The notes beneath the pieces were generated by a model. That model saw only the letters and a list, made by a program, of their open reading frames with translations, was not told the DNA's origin and did not search any database. Below, in pieces: positions 27,435-34,523 of a stretch of DNA of 64,000 nucleotides. Each line of letters starts with the position of its first letter. Positions within the stretch are counted from its first letter, which is position 1. The translations under genes were made by a program, and so were the position numbers. The DNA is from Ornithinibacillus scapharcae TW25 (GTDB taxonomy: Bacteria; Bacillota; Bacilli; Bacillales; Amphibacillaceae): NCBI RefSeq assembly GCF_000190475.1, contig NZ_AEWH01000059.1, positions 62,001-126,000 on the forward strand, given 5' to 3'.

Positions 27435-27974
27435 ATGAGAGAAAAAGCTAGGGAATTTGCCACAAAAGCACATGCCGGACAAAAGAGAAAAAATTCGAAT
27501 GACGACTATATCACACACCCTATTCGGGTTGCAGAAAGATTGGAAAGGGAAGGATTTTCTGATGAATTAGTCTGTGCAGGATATTTACATGATGTAGTCG
27601 AGGATACTATCTATGAGAGAGAAGACATTGAAAGGTTATTCGGTATAAAAGTTGCGGATATGGTCGCCGCCCACACGGAGGATAAATCAAAATCATGGAA
27701 AGATAGAAAGCAACATACGATTGATACAATAAAACAAGCGGATAAAGAAATTAAATATTTAATTGTTGCGGATAAGCTAGATAACCTAATAGGTTTAGAA
27801 CGGGATTTAAAAATGTTAGGTCCCTCTGTCTGGAAAAACTTTAATGCTGGAATAGAGGAGCAAAAGTGGTACAACGAATCCATCGCACAATATATGAAAA
27901 ATGGTCTTCATGAACATGAAATACCAGCCTATTTTCTTGAATATGAGAATTTAGTCAAAAAAGTGTTCGGTTAA
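27435..27974 (+). CDS. HD domain protein, small alarmone hydrolase-like
   Basis: A 179-residue stand-alone HD-superfamily protein. His28 (THPIRVA), His52-Asp53 and Glu56-Asp57 (LHDVVEDT) form the HD...ED signature of (p)ppGpp 3'-pyrophosphohydrolases. VADKLDNL later supplies the second conserved Asp. There is no synthetase, TGS or ACT domain, so it resembles MESH1/SAH-type small hydrolases rather than RelA. ppGpp hydrolysis is inferred from motifs; other nucleotide phosphohydrolase activity is possible. The ATG at 27435 is 9 bases after AAAGAGGTG, better than the TTG at 27429. Confidence 0.78.
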   Translation: MREKAREFATKAHAGQKRKNSNDDYITHPIRVAERLEREGFSDELVCAGYLHDVVEDTIYEREDIERLFGIKVADMVAAHTEDKSKSWKDRKQHTIDTIKQADKEIKYLIVADKLDNLIGLERDLKMLGPSVWKNFNAGIEEQKWYNESIAQYMKNGLHEHEIPAYFLEYENLVKKVFG

Positions 27975-28101
27975 ACATTTTCACCCTTTCTAGGTAATGT
28001 ATGGTTAAAAAGGACTATTTTTCCAATATCTTATATTCAGAATTCTATATTTTATATATGATAGGAACGATAGACTATTATATTGGAGGAATGAATAGAG
28101 G

Positions 28102-28704
28102 ATGGAAAATCAAAACAAGGCCGAAATAGTTGACGGGCAAGAAAAGCCCTCGGGTAATGGACAGATTAACAACTATGTGCAATACATTGTTCAAACGATA
28201 AAACACCCTGAAGATATCTTGTCTGACAAATTTCAAGCGAAGCATCAGTTTGGACTGATCACGATGATTTCGTTTCTTGCACTTATCTTAATCAGTAATT
28301 TGCTTGGTCTAGTATCACAAAAAGAGTTACTTGAATACTTTGGCTTTAAAGATTATTTTTCTTACTTTAATAGCACTATTTCTTATGCATTAGCTCTTAT
28401 CCTTTTATTATTTGTATTTAAGAACCAAGCAGCTAAGACTGGTACTCCGTATGAAATTAACTTTTTCTTAGAAAAATTAGGGGCTCTACTGGTGATACCA
28501 AGTATATTATTGCTACTTTCTATCCCCCTAGAATTATTGGATGTTACGATTCATTATTGGTTGAGTTCTTTAGCTAGAACACTTTTATATGTCGGGGTAT
28601 TTATGACATCATACTTGTACATTTCACGTAATGACATTAGGACTGCTACCATCCATTTAGCAGGCTTCTATATATTTTATAGCCTGGTTAGTTATGTTTT
28701 ATAA
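28102..28704 (+). CDS. Polytopic membrane protein of unknown function
   Basis: A 200-residue protein. The first 45 or so residues are soluble and polar (Asn/Gln/Glu-rich), then about five hydrophobic helices follow (for example LITMISFLALILISNLLGLV, ALALILLLFVF, LGALLVIPSILLLLSIPLEL). I do not recognise the family with confidence; the layout is Yip1-like. GGAGGAATGAATAG precedes the ATG. Monocistronic with a following bidirectional terminator. Confidence 0.7.
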   Translation: MENQNKAEIVDGQEKPSGNGQINNYVQYIVQTIKHPEDILSDKFQAKHQFGLITMISFLALILISNLLGLVSQKELLEYFGFKDYFSYFNSTISYALALILLLFVFKNQAAKTGTPYEINFFLEKLGALLVIPSILLLLSIPLELLDVTIHYWLSSLARTLLYVGVFMTSYLYISRNDIRTATIHLAGFYIFYSLVSYVL

Positions 28705-28707
28705 AGA

Positions 28708-28745
28708 AGAAAGGCGTTTGCCCTAGAGGACCAACGCCTTTCTTT
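28708..28745. terminator. Bidirectional terminator before rsgA stop
   Basis: AAAGGCGTTTG and CAACGCCTTT form a stem with an 11-base loop, followed by CTTTTT. It lies between convergent genes. Confidence 0.85.
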
Positions 28746-29798
28746 TTATCTTTTCTTGTAGAAGCTCTTTTGCTGTTTACTAATCTTTTTCCACTTACTT
28801 TTTTCTTCTAACTTCGCTTTTTGATCTTGTTTTCGTTTTTCAAATGCAATTTCTCGTTGCAACTTTACATAACTCTTGTAACGCTCGGCAGATAAACTGC
28901 CATCCTCTATTGCCTCTTGTACGCGACAACCAGGTTCATTAGTATGCGTACAATCAGAGAATTTACATTCTAGTTGTAATGCCCCAATATCCTGAAAAGT
29001 CGTATCTATGGCATCTTCCCCATCCCATAACTGAATCTCTCGCATTCCTGGTGTATCAATTATCATCGCACCGTTTGGAAGGAGAAACAATTCTCGGTGG
29101 GTAGTGGTATGACGCCCTCTACTATCATCTTCTCGGATTTTTTTTGTTTCTTGTATCTTTTCGCCAAATAACGTATTGATTAAGGTCGATTTCCCTACAC
29201 CTGAAGACCCTAATAACGCTGCAGTCTTTCCAGGTGATAAGTGGCTTTTCAATTCCTCTATTCCATCACCATCTATACTACTGATTAGAATAATCGGAAT
29301 ACCAATTGCCACTTCGTTTACAGATGAGAGAGCGTTGTCTATCTCTTCTTCGGTAGCCTGGTCTTTTTTCGTAAGTAGCAATATAGGCGTTGCTCCGCTT
29401 TCATAGGCCAATAAGATATATCGCTCTATTCTTCTAACATTCAAATCATGATTTAACGAGTTTACGATGAAAATAGTATCGATATTAGCTGCTACTATTT
29501 GTGCATCCGTACGATTTCCAGCAGCCTGTCTAACAAATTGACTTTTCCTAGGCAGTACTCTTTTGATTACTGCTTTACTTTCATCAGGTATTTTTTGAAC
29601 CTCTACCCAGTCACCAACCGCAGGAAAATCTAATGAATTCATTGCTTCATTAATAAACTTTCCGCTTAAATGTGCATGGTATTCCAATTCTCCATCAGAA
29701 ATTTGGTAGCTGTTTTTTTGAATGGTCAAAACACGGGCTACAGTTTCCTCGTTCCATTCTACCTCATTATTCCAACCTAGTTTTACTAAATTATTCAA
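28746..29798 (-). CDS. rsgA: Small ribosomal subunit biogenesis GTPase RsgA
   Basis: A 350-residue circularly permuted GTPase that checks late 30S maturation. After the OB-fold, G4 is TKKDQ (143-147), G1 GSSGVGKST (197-205) and G3 DTPG (248-251). The zinc knuckle is Cys278, Cys283, His285, Cys291. The C-terminus is very Lys-rich. The start is a TTG at 29798 with AAGGAGGA six bases upstream. That ribosome site can be paired by an upstream arm, and a short leader ORF precedes it. The sequence diverges somewhat from the housekeeping YloQ type, so it may be a second copy. Confidence 0.9.
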   Translation of the reverse strand: MNNLVKLGWNNEVEWNEETVARVLTIQKNSYQISDGELEYHAHLSGKFINEAMNSLDFPAVGDWVEVQKIPDESKAVIKRVLPRKSQFVRQAAGNRTDAQIVAANIDTIFIVNSLNHDLNVRRIERYILLAYESGATPILLLTKKDQATEEEIDNALSSVNEVAIGIPIILISSIDGDGIEELKSHLSPGKTAALLGSSGVGKSTLINTLFGEKIQETKKIREDDSRGRHTTTHRELFLLPNGAMIIDTPGMREIQLWDGEDAIDTTFQDIGALQLECKFSDCTHTNEPGCRVQEAIEDGSLSAERYKSYVKLQREIAFEKRKQDQKAKLEEKSKWKKISKQQKSFYKKR

Positions 29799-29804
29799 AT
29801 AGCT

Positions 29805-29852
29805 TCCTCCTTGATTTTCAGGAGGATACGCTCTTATGCCGACCGTTCCTCC
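29805..29852 (-). promoter_or_regulatory. Attenuator-like region masking the rsgA ribosome site
   Basis: Three complementary segments on the minus strand: segment 1 GGAGGA (29852-29847, inside the leader ORF), segment 2 TCCTCCT (29826-29820) and segment 3 AGGAGGA (29811-29805), the rsgA ribosome site. Segments 2 and 3 form a 7-bp stem with an 8-base loop that hides the site; segments 1 and 2 can pair instead. This is the layout of a translational attenuator. Confidence 0.65.
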
Positions 29853-29902
29853 AAATTAAAAGTATTATGTTGGTTTACCTCATTACGAATCATTTCTCTC
29901 AT
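29834..29902 (-). CDS. Putative 22-residue leader peptide upstream of rsgA
   Basis: An ATG at 29902 with a strong AAAGGAGTG ribosome site 8 bases upstream opens a 22-codon frame, MREMIRNEVNQH... ending ...LEERSA. Its stop is 8 bases before the arm that pairs with the rsgA ribosome site. No homology is expected for so short a peptide. The case for translation is the ribosome site and its position. It is probably a regulatory leader rather than a functional protein. Confidence 0.5.
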   Translation of the reverse strand: MREMIRNEVNQHNTFNLEERSA

Positions 29903-29986
29903 AAAACACCACTCCTTTAATATGGATGAACCAATTTATTCTATATTAGAATACTATATTTTTAGCAAAATGCCACTAAAAAATTC

Positions 29987-30012
29987 AAATAACAGAAATA
30001 TTTCTGTTATTT
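29987..30012. promoter_or_regulatory. Perfect 26-bp palindrome between rsgA leader and deaminase gene
   Basis: Half-site AAATAACAGAAAT is mirrored exactly by ATTTCTGTTATTT. It lies four bases upstream of the -35 of the deaminase promoter and also near the probable promoter of the divergent rsgA transcript. No T-run follows, so it is more like an operator than a terminator. I do not recognise the regulator. Confidence 0.6.
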
Positions 30013-30016
30013 CTAC

Positions 30017-30045
30017 TTGTAAACGAAACAATCGTGTATGATAAT
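30017..30045 (+). promoter_or_regulatory. Sigma-A promoter of the deaminase gene
   Basis: TTGTAA (30017-30022) and GATAAT (30040-30045) with a 17-base spacer, about 45 bases before the chosen start codon. Confidence 0.65.
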
Positions 30046-30088
30046 ATTCCTACTAAGGGGTACCGAGGTGGATGTAGGAGTGACAATT

Positions 30089-30568
30089 ATGATGGATAAT
30101 CTAGATCATAAATATTATATGTTGGAAGCATTGAAAGAAGCTGAAAAGGCAGGAAAACGTGGCGATCGACCCATAGGTTCGGTCATTGTACACCAGGATA
30201 CTATAATCGCTAGAGGATCGAACCGTATCGAAACTGCAAACAGTAATCTACTTCACGCTGAAATAGATGCGATGCATCAATGTGCAGCTTTTTTAAAGGA
30301 ACACGCCCAAGATTGTATTATATACACAACGGTAGAACCTTGTATTATGTGTTTGACTACAATTGTAATGGCGAATATCCGCAATATTGTATTTGCAATA
30401 GAGGATAAATATATGAACATGAAGCCGTTTATCGCCTCTAATCCATATATTGAAAAACGTGTACATAGCTATTTAGGTGGCGTACTTGCTAATGATTCCG
30501 TCCGCATATTAAAAGCCTATTCAGCGGAGGCAGCTGAGGTTATCTTACACGGAAGAAAGCTTTCTTGA
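30089..30568 (+). CDS. Nucleoside deaminase, cytidine/deoxycytidylate deaminase-like family
   Basis: A 159-residue zinc deaminase. The HAE motif is at 56-58 (catalytic Glu58) and PCIMC at 84-88. The family includes TadA, guanine deaminase and cytosine deaminase; the motifs do not decide the substrate. Since a dedicated tadA normally exists elsewhere, a base or nucleoside salvage role is likely. I chose ATG 30089, 8 bases after TAGGAG; an in-frame upstream codon at 30038 has no good ribosome site. Downstream of the 26-bp palindrome. Confidence 0.85.
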   Translation: MMDNLDHKYYMLEALKEAEKAGKRGDRPIGSVIVHQDTIIARGSNRIETANSNLLHAEIDAMHQCAAFLKEHAQDCIIYTTVEPCIMCLTTIVMANIRNIVFAIEDKYMNMKPFIASNPYIEKRVHSYLGGVLANDSVRILKAYSAEAAEVILHGRKLS

Positions 30569-30584
30569 TTAATGGGGAAAAAGG

Positions 30585-30615
30585 AAAAGGGACAAGGAAC
30601 CTGTCCCCTTGTCCA
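30585..30615 (-). terminator. Terminator of the aldo/keto reductase gene
   Basis: Minus-strand GGGGACAGGTTCCTTGTCCC followed by TTTTCC. This is a hairpin sequence often seen at gene ends in Bacillaceae. It lies between convergent genes. Confidence 0.7.
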
Positions 30616-30616
30616 A

Positions 30617-31441
30617 TTATTTTACATGAAATTCGGCTGGGTCTGCGCCGTTTCTTCTATTTTGATTGAGTGCTTCGATTTTTCTCATGTCGTCTGCACT
30701 TAATTCAAAGTCAAATACTTGGAAGTTTTCTTCAATTCGTGAAGGAGTTACAGACTTTGGAATGACAATATTATCGTACTGTAAGTGCCAGCGTAAAATG
30801 ACCTGAGCGGCAGTTTTACCATGTGCTGCAGCAATTTCTTTAATTACATCGTTTTCTAGCACTTCTTTACCATTCATTAATGGACTCCACGCTTCTAAAT
30901 AAATATCATGCTCTTTACAGAATGCTTTTAACTCAACTTGTTGTAGATATGGATGACATTCTACCTGATTAAGTACAGGAGGAACTTCACATTCATCTAG
31001 TAAGCGTTGCAAGTGGTCAATATTAAAGTTACATACACCAATCGCCTTAGCCTTTCCGTCATGATAAAGCTTTTCTAATGCCTTATATGTTTCCACATAA
31101 AGATCATCATTTGGCATTGGCCAGTGAACCAAATATAAATCAACATAATCAAGACCTAGCCTAGCTAGACTTTCATCAAAAGCTTTCAGCGTAGTATCAT
31201 ATCCTTGGTCACTATTCCAGACCTTCGTCGTAATAAAGAGCTCTTCTCTTGAGACTCCAGAAGAAGCAATTGCACGACCAACACCAGCTTCATTTTTATA
31301 AATCATCGCCGTATCAATAGAGCGATATCCAACCTCGATTGCCTTTTTTACTGCCGCTTCTGCCTCATCATCAGGCACTTGCCAAACCCCGAAACCTAAC
31401 TTCGGCATTTGTAAGCCGTTGTTTAATGTAACAAATTCCAT
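30617..31441 (-). CDS. Aldo/keto reductase
   Basis: A 274-residue NADPH-dependent TIM-barrel oxidoreductase. The catalytic tetrad is complete: Asp43, Tyr48, Lys73 and His106 (SIDTAMIYKNE, TTKVWNSD, LYLVHWPM). The C-terminal IPKSVTPSRIEENFQVFDF is the cofactor-binding loop. The relation to YvgN/YtbE-type glyoxal or methylglyoxal reductases is close by motif; the true substrate is not known. Start ATG at 31441 is preferred to the GTG at 31450 on ribosome-site spacing. Confidence 0.9.
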   Translation of the reverse strand: MEFVTLNNGLQMPKLGFGVWQVPDDEAEAAVKKAIEVGYRSIDTAMIYKNEAGVGRAIASSGVSREELFITTKVWNSDQGYDTTLKAFDESLARLGLDYVDLYLVHWPMPNDDLYVETYKALEKLYHDGKAKAIGVCNFNIDHLQRLLDECEVPPVLNQVECHPYLQQVELKAFCKEHDIYLEAWSPLMNGKEVLENDVIKEIAAAHGKTAAQVILRWHLQYDNIVIPKSVTPSRIEENFQVFDFELSADDMRKIEALNQNRRNGADPAEFHVK

Positions 31442-31589
31442 ATTATCCACTTCTTTCCCTATAGAATTATTTTCATTTTACCATAATCAAAGCAGAAGAA
31501 AAAACTACTAGCCTTCGAGTAAAAAAAGGTATGGGAAGAAAAATGTCGAAAAGATATATATAACAATTTTACGTATATGGGGGGTCCTT

Positions 31590-32372
31590 ATGTCAGATGT
31601 CAAAGTTCAAGTGGTTATGAAGGCAATTCAGTACATGAAAGAACATTTAGATGAGGAAATCACATCTGATTCCCTTGCAAAGTACGTTGGGTACAGTCCC
31701 TATCATTTTAGTAGAGTATTTAAAGAGGTTACAGGTGTACCGCCTCGCCATTATTTATCTGCATTACGAATTGAATCTGGAAAGCAATTACTGGTGAATT
31801 CTTCTAATTCCATATTAAAGACATTATTAGGGGTTGGTTTTCGTAGTTTTGGTACGTATAGTTCTAAATTTAAACAATTTGTTGGTTTATCACCAAAACA
31901 GTTTCAAAAAAACATGCATTCCTTACATCAATTTATACATGAGTACAACTTCCCTAATGAAGGATTCCCCTTAGAAGACATTGGGCCATCTATTACCTGT
32001 CACATTATTGCACCACCTTCGTTTAAGGGGATTATCTTTGTTGGGTTATTTCCTAAGCCCATTCCTGACCAAGCCCCAATTGTAGGAACTGCATTAACGC
32101 ACAACCAGACCAGATGTACATTTTCAAAGGTTCCATTAGGAGATTATTATGTGCTGGCCGCAGGGATACCGAAAAGCTTGAATCCAAAGAACTATTTCAT
32201 ACTAGACAGTGCCTTAAGAGGAAAGACAGATAGTCGAATCGAGATTATTAGCGCTAATCATAAAGATGTAAAAATCCAACTAAGAGATCCACTACCATAT
32301 GACCCACCTATTTTAGTTAACCTGCCAAAACTATTATTTGATAAAATTCGCAAACAAGAAGAAATTTCCTAA
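31590..32372 (+). CDS. AraC family transcriptional regulator
   Basis: A 260-residue regulator with an N-terminal AraC DNA-binding domain (about 1-105): two helix-turn-helix units with SLAKYVGYSPYHFSRVFKEV and FGTYSSKFKQFVGLSPKQF. The C-terminal half is not a clear GyrI-like domain but could be an effector module. A GGGGGGTCC ribosome site precedes the ATG. Two small-molecule-enzyme-like VOC genes follow at short spacing, so it probably governs them. Confidence 0.85.
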   Translation: MSDVKVQVVMKAIQYMKEHLDEEITSDSLAKYVGYSPYHFSRVFKEVTGVPPRHYLSALRIESGKQLLVNSSNSILKTLLGVGFRSFGTYSSKFKQFVGLSPKQFQKNMHSLHQFIHEYNFPNEGFPLEDIGPSITCHIIAPPSFKGIIFVGLFPKPIPDQAPIVGTALTHNQTRCTFSKVPLGDYYVLAAGIPKSLNPKNYFILDSALRGKTDSRIEIISANHKDVKIQLRDPLPYDPPILVNLPKLLFDKIRKQEEIS

Positions 32373-32423
32373 AACAATTTATGTTTTAATGGATACGAAT
32401 TGAATCAACGTGGAGGTAATCAA

Positions 32424-32780
32424 ATGCTAAATCAGCTTTGTGTCATTACGATAAAAATTCAGGACATGGAAAAGGATTTACTGTTCTACACGGAAATACT
32501 TGATTTTAGGATTGCAGAACGATATGGAGAAAACATCACCCTTCTAGAACATAACGGATTACCGATTATTTTGGAGAAAGCCTCGGATACGAATAAACCA
32601 ACTTCTTCAGGAACACTGCTGGGAGTTCTTTCTACAAACATAAGGAATGATTTTGAGCAGCTTCGTGATAAAGGAGTAAACATACTCTCCAACGAGCCGC
32701 TACCATGTCCACCAGGATACTTCTTTGTCATAGAAGATTACTCCGGCAATCAAATTGAAATTATTGAATTTACAAATTAG
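32424..32780 (+). CDS. VOC family protein (glyoxalase/bleomycin-resistance-like)
   Basis: A 118-residue single VOC module: VITIKIQDMEKDLLFYTEIL at the start and FFVIEDYSGNQIEIIEF at the end, the paired beta-alpha-beta repeats of the family. GGAGGTAAT lies 7 bases before the ATG at 32424. The function could be lyase, dioxygenase or ligand-binding; the metal ligands are not typical of glyoxalase I. Second gene of the AraC operon, 11 bases before the DUF899/VOC gene. Confidence 0.85.
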   Translation: MLNQLCVITIKIQDMEKDLLFYTEILDFRIAERYGENITLLEHNGLPIILEKASDTNKPTSSGTLLGVLSTNIRNDFEQLRDKGVNILSNEPLPCPPGYFFVIEDYSGNQIEIIEFTN

Positions 32781-32791
32781 GAGAGATAAGC

Positions 32792-33691
32792 ATGCAACCA
32801 AATGAGATATTAGAAGAAATCAATGCTTTAGAAAAAGAGATACACGAAAAGAAAACAACGTTAATGGAGCTGCGTAAATCCGTTCCAAGAGTTAATGTAC
32901 AAAACTACGCGTTTAGAGGTCCCTTTAATAAAGAAATAAGTCTCCTGGAGTTATTCGGGGATAAGGATGAGCTTATCGTTATTCAAAACATGGGTAAATC
33001 ATGTTCTTACTGTACGATGTGGGCAGATGGGTTCAATGGCGTCTATCACCATATCGTGAAAAAGGCAGCATTTGTAGTAGCTTCTCCTGATTCCCCAGAG
33101 GTTCAAGATGCTTATGCAGCAGAGCGCAGGTGGCAATTCCCAATGGTTTCCACCATGGACAACACCTTTAAAGAGGATATGGGCTTTGTGAAGGATGGAT
33201 ACCAGTACCCAGGTGTGTCTACCTTTCAAAAGGATGATGAAGGAAATATCTATCATGTTGCTGATGCTCCTTTTGGACCAGGAGATGAATTTTGTTCTGT
33301 CTGGTACTTATTCGATCTACTTCCATCAGGACGAAAAGGATACCAGCCAGCAAGGGAGATTAATAGAAATGCAAGTTTTGAACTAACTAATAACATCGCG
33401 ATACAAGTGAGTGATTATGAAAAGGCAAAACATTTCTATACAACTATTCTCGGTATGGAAAAGGTCTGGGAGAATAAAGCTGAATCCAAACTAACTATTG
33501 GAGGGCAAAATTTATATATAGAAGATAATGACGCAAACAAGGTTTTCTTCGAGTTTGCTATCCAAGACATGATGCAAGCAAAATCCATTTTACTTCAGCA
33601 TGGTTGTCAAATCATCCGTGAATACAGTGATAAGAGCATCATGTTATCAGATCCATATGGGCTTCACTTTCATTTGTTTGAGCGCGTTTAG
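32792..33691 (+). CDS. DUF899-VOC fusion protein
   Basis: A 299-residue fusion. The first 190 or so residues are a thioredoxin-like DUF899 domain: coiled N-terminus, then IQNMGKSCSYCTMWADG with CSYC and SSP-like AAFVVASPDSPE, and DEFCSVWYLFDLLP. The last 100 residues are a VOC module (FELTNNIAIQVSDYEKAKHFY to LSDPYGLHFHLFE). DUF899 alone is common; the added VOC domain mirrors the adjacent VOC gene. Function unknown; a role in detoxifying thiol-reactive or halogenated compounds is a guess. Confidence 0.85.
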   Translation: MQPNEILEEINALEKEIHEKKTTLMELRKSVPRVNVQNYAFRGPFNKEISLLELFGDKDELIVIQNMGKSCSYCTMWADGFNGVYHHIVKKAAFVVASPDSPEVQDAYAAERRWQFPMVSTMDNTFKEDMGFVKDGYQYPGVSTFQKDDEGNIYHVADAPFGPGDEFCSVWYLFDLLPSGRKGYQPAREINRNASFELTNNIAIQVSDYEKAKHFYTTILGMEKVWENKAESKLTIGGQNLYIEDNDANKVFFEFAIQDMMQAKSILLQHGCQIIREYSDKSIMLSDPYGLHFHLFERV

Positions 33692-33721
33692 CGATTATTC
33701 TTAATAAAAGAAAATTCATTC

Positions 33722-33746
33722 ATAGGGGGAATCTTTCTCCCTATTT
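33722..33746 (+). terminator. Weak terminator after the DUF899-VOC gene
   Basis: ATAGGGGGA and TCTCCCTAT pair with one mismatch across a 5-base loop, then TTTTAC. Confidence 0.55.
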
Positions 33747-33784
33747 TACATTGTCACTATAATCTTTACCACGGAAGAAAAAAT

Positions 33785-33817
33785 AAAAAAAGACCGCTTC
33801 CTAATCATAAAGCAGTC
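33785..33817 (-). terminator. Terminator of the second GNAT gene
   Basis: Minus-strand GACTGCTT...AAGCGGTC (one G-U pair) followed by TTTTTTTATTTT. Confidence 0.8.
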
Positions 33818-33824
33818 CAAATTA

Positions 33825-34340
33825 TCATTCGTCGTCATTCCAAATTATTTCGCCACATTTCTCCTCATGATCGACCTTCACTTCGAAGTTATGTTTCTTA
33901 TAAAAATGCTTTAGCCTATCCACATGATCAAAGTCTCGTTCAACAAGGTCTCCTGTTATATATTGAACATTTTCTTCTCTAGCTATTTCTTTCAAATGTT
34001 CCATCAGTACAGACCCATAACCTTTATTCTCTTCCCCTTTTATTGCTGCAATATGAATGGTACTATCGTCAATCAGTCGAGCCTGCAATGCAGAGTGCCA
34101 GTTACCTTTATATGCTTCCATACAACTATTGAGCATAAGTTGCCAGGTATTTTCTTCGCGATCTGCATAGACAACAACCCATTCTTCCTCGGGGGTCTGA
34201 TCTATACTAATTACTTCCGACTTTTTGGCAATTTCTTTTATATTATTTTGCATACGAAAAAGTTGAATCTCTAACGTATCCAGTTCATTCTTTATTTCTT
34301 CTTTGTTTTTCTGTTTTTGTAGAAATGCCGATTGGTACAT
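33825..34340 (-). CDS. GNAT family N-acetyltransferase
   Basis: A 171-residue protein. The first 40 or so residues are Lys/Glu-rich and probably a coiled helix (KQKNKEEIKNELDTLEIQLF). The GNAT core follows, with IHIAAIKGEENKGYGSVLMEHL containing the acetyl-CoA loop (EENKGYGS) and VDRLKHFYKKHNFEV at the C-terminus. The acceptor is unknown. ATG 34340 has GGGAGG 8 bases upstream and is preferred to the GTG at 34349. Confidence 0.82.
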   Translation of the reverse strand: MYQSAFLQKQKNKEEIKNELDTLEIQLFRMQNNIKEIAKKSEVISIDQTPEEEWVVVYADREENTWQLMLNSCMEAYKGNWHSALQARLIDDSTIHIAAIKGEENKGYGSVLMEHLKEIAREENVQYITGDLVERDFDHVDRLKHFYKKHNFEVKVDHEEKCGEIIWNDDE

Positions 34341-34456
34341 CCAGTTCACCTCCCACCCAATTCTACTTAAAAAGGCATACAGTTTGCTATTGTACTAGAT
34401 AAGTAGTTTATATTCAAGTAAAGGTTGGTTTTGTAAACTATTTTCAAATAATACTT

Positions 34457-34481
34457 TAAAATTCGACAAAATTTCCGATAT
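34457..34481 (+). promoter_or_regulatory. Possible sigma-D promoter of the chemoreceptor gene
   Basis: TAAA (34457-34460) and TCCGATAT (34474-34481) resemble the sigma-D motility consensus TAAA-N15-GCCGATAT, though the spacer is 13, shorter than usual. The downstream gene is a chemoreceptor, as expected for sigma-D. Confidence 0.45.
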
Positions 34482-34523
34482 AAAGAAAAAACTGTACATA
34501 ATTTCTACAATGGGGGCTCATAA

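Noticed and set aside
33924-34274. 116-codon plus-strand ORF across the second GNAT gene
   Set aside because: It lies antisense to a clear GNAT coding region, with no ribosome site or recognisable motif.
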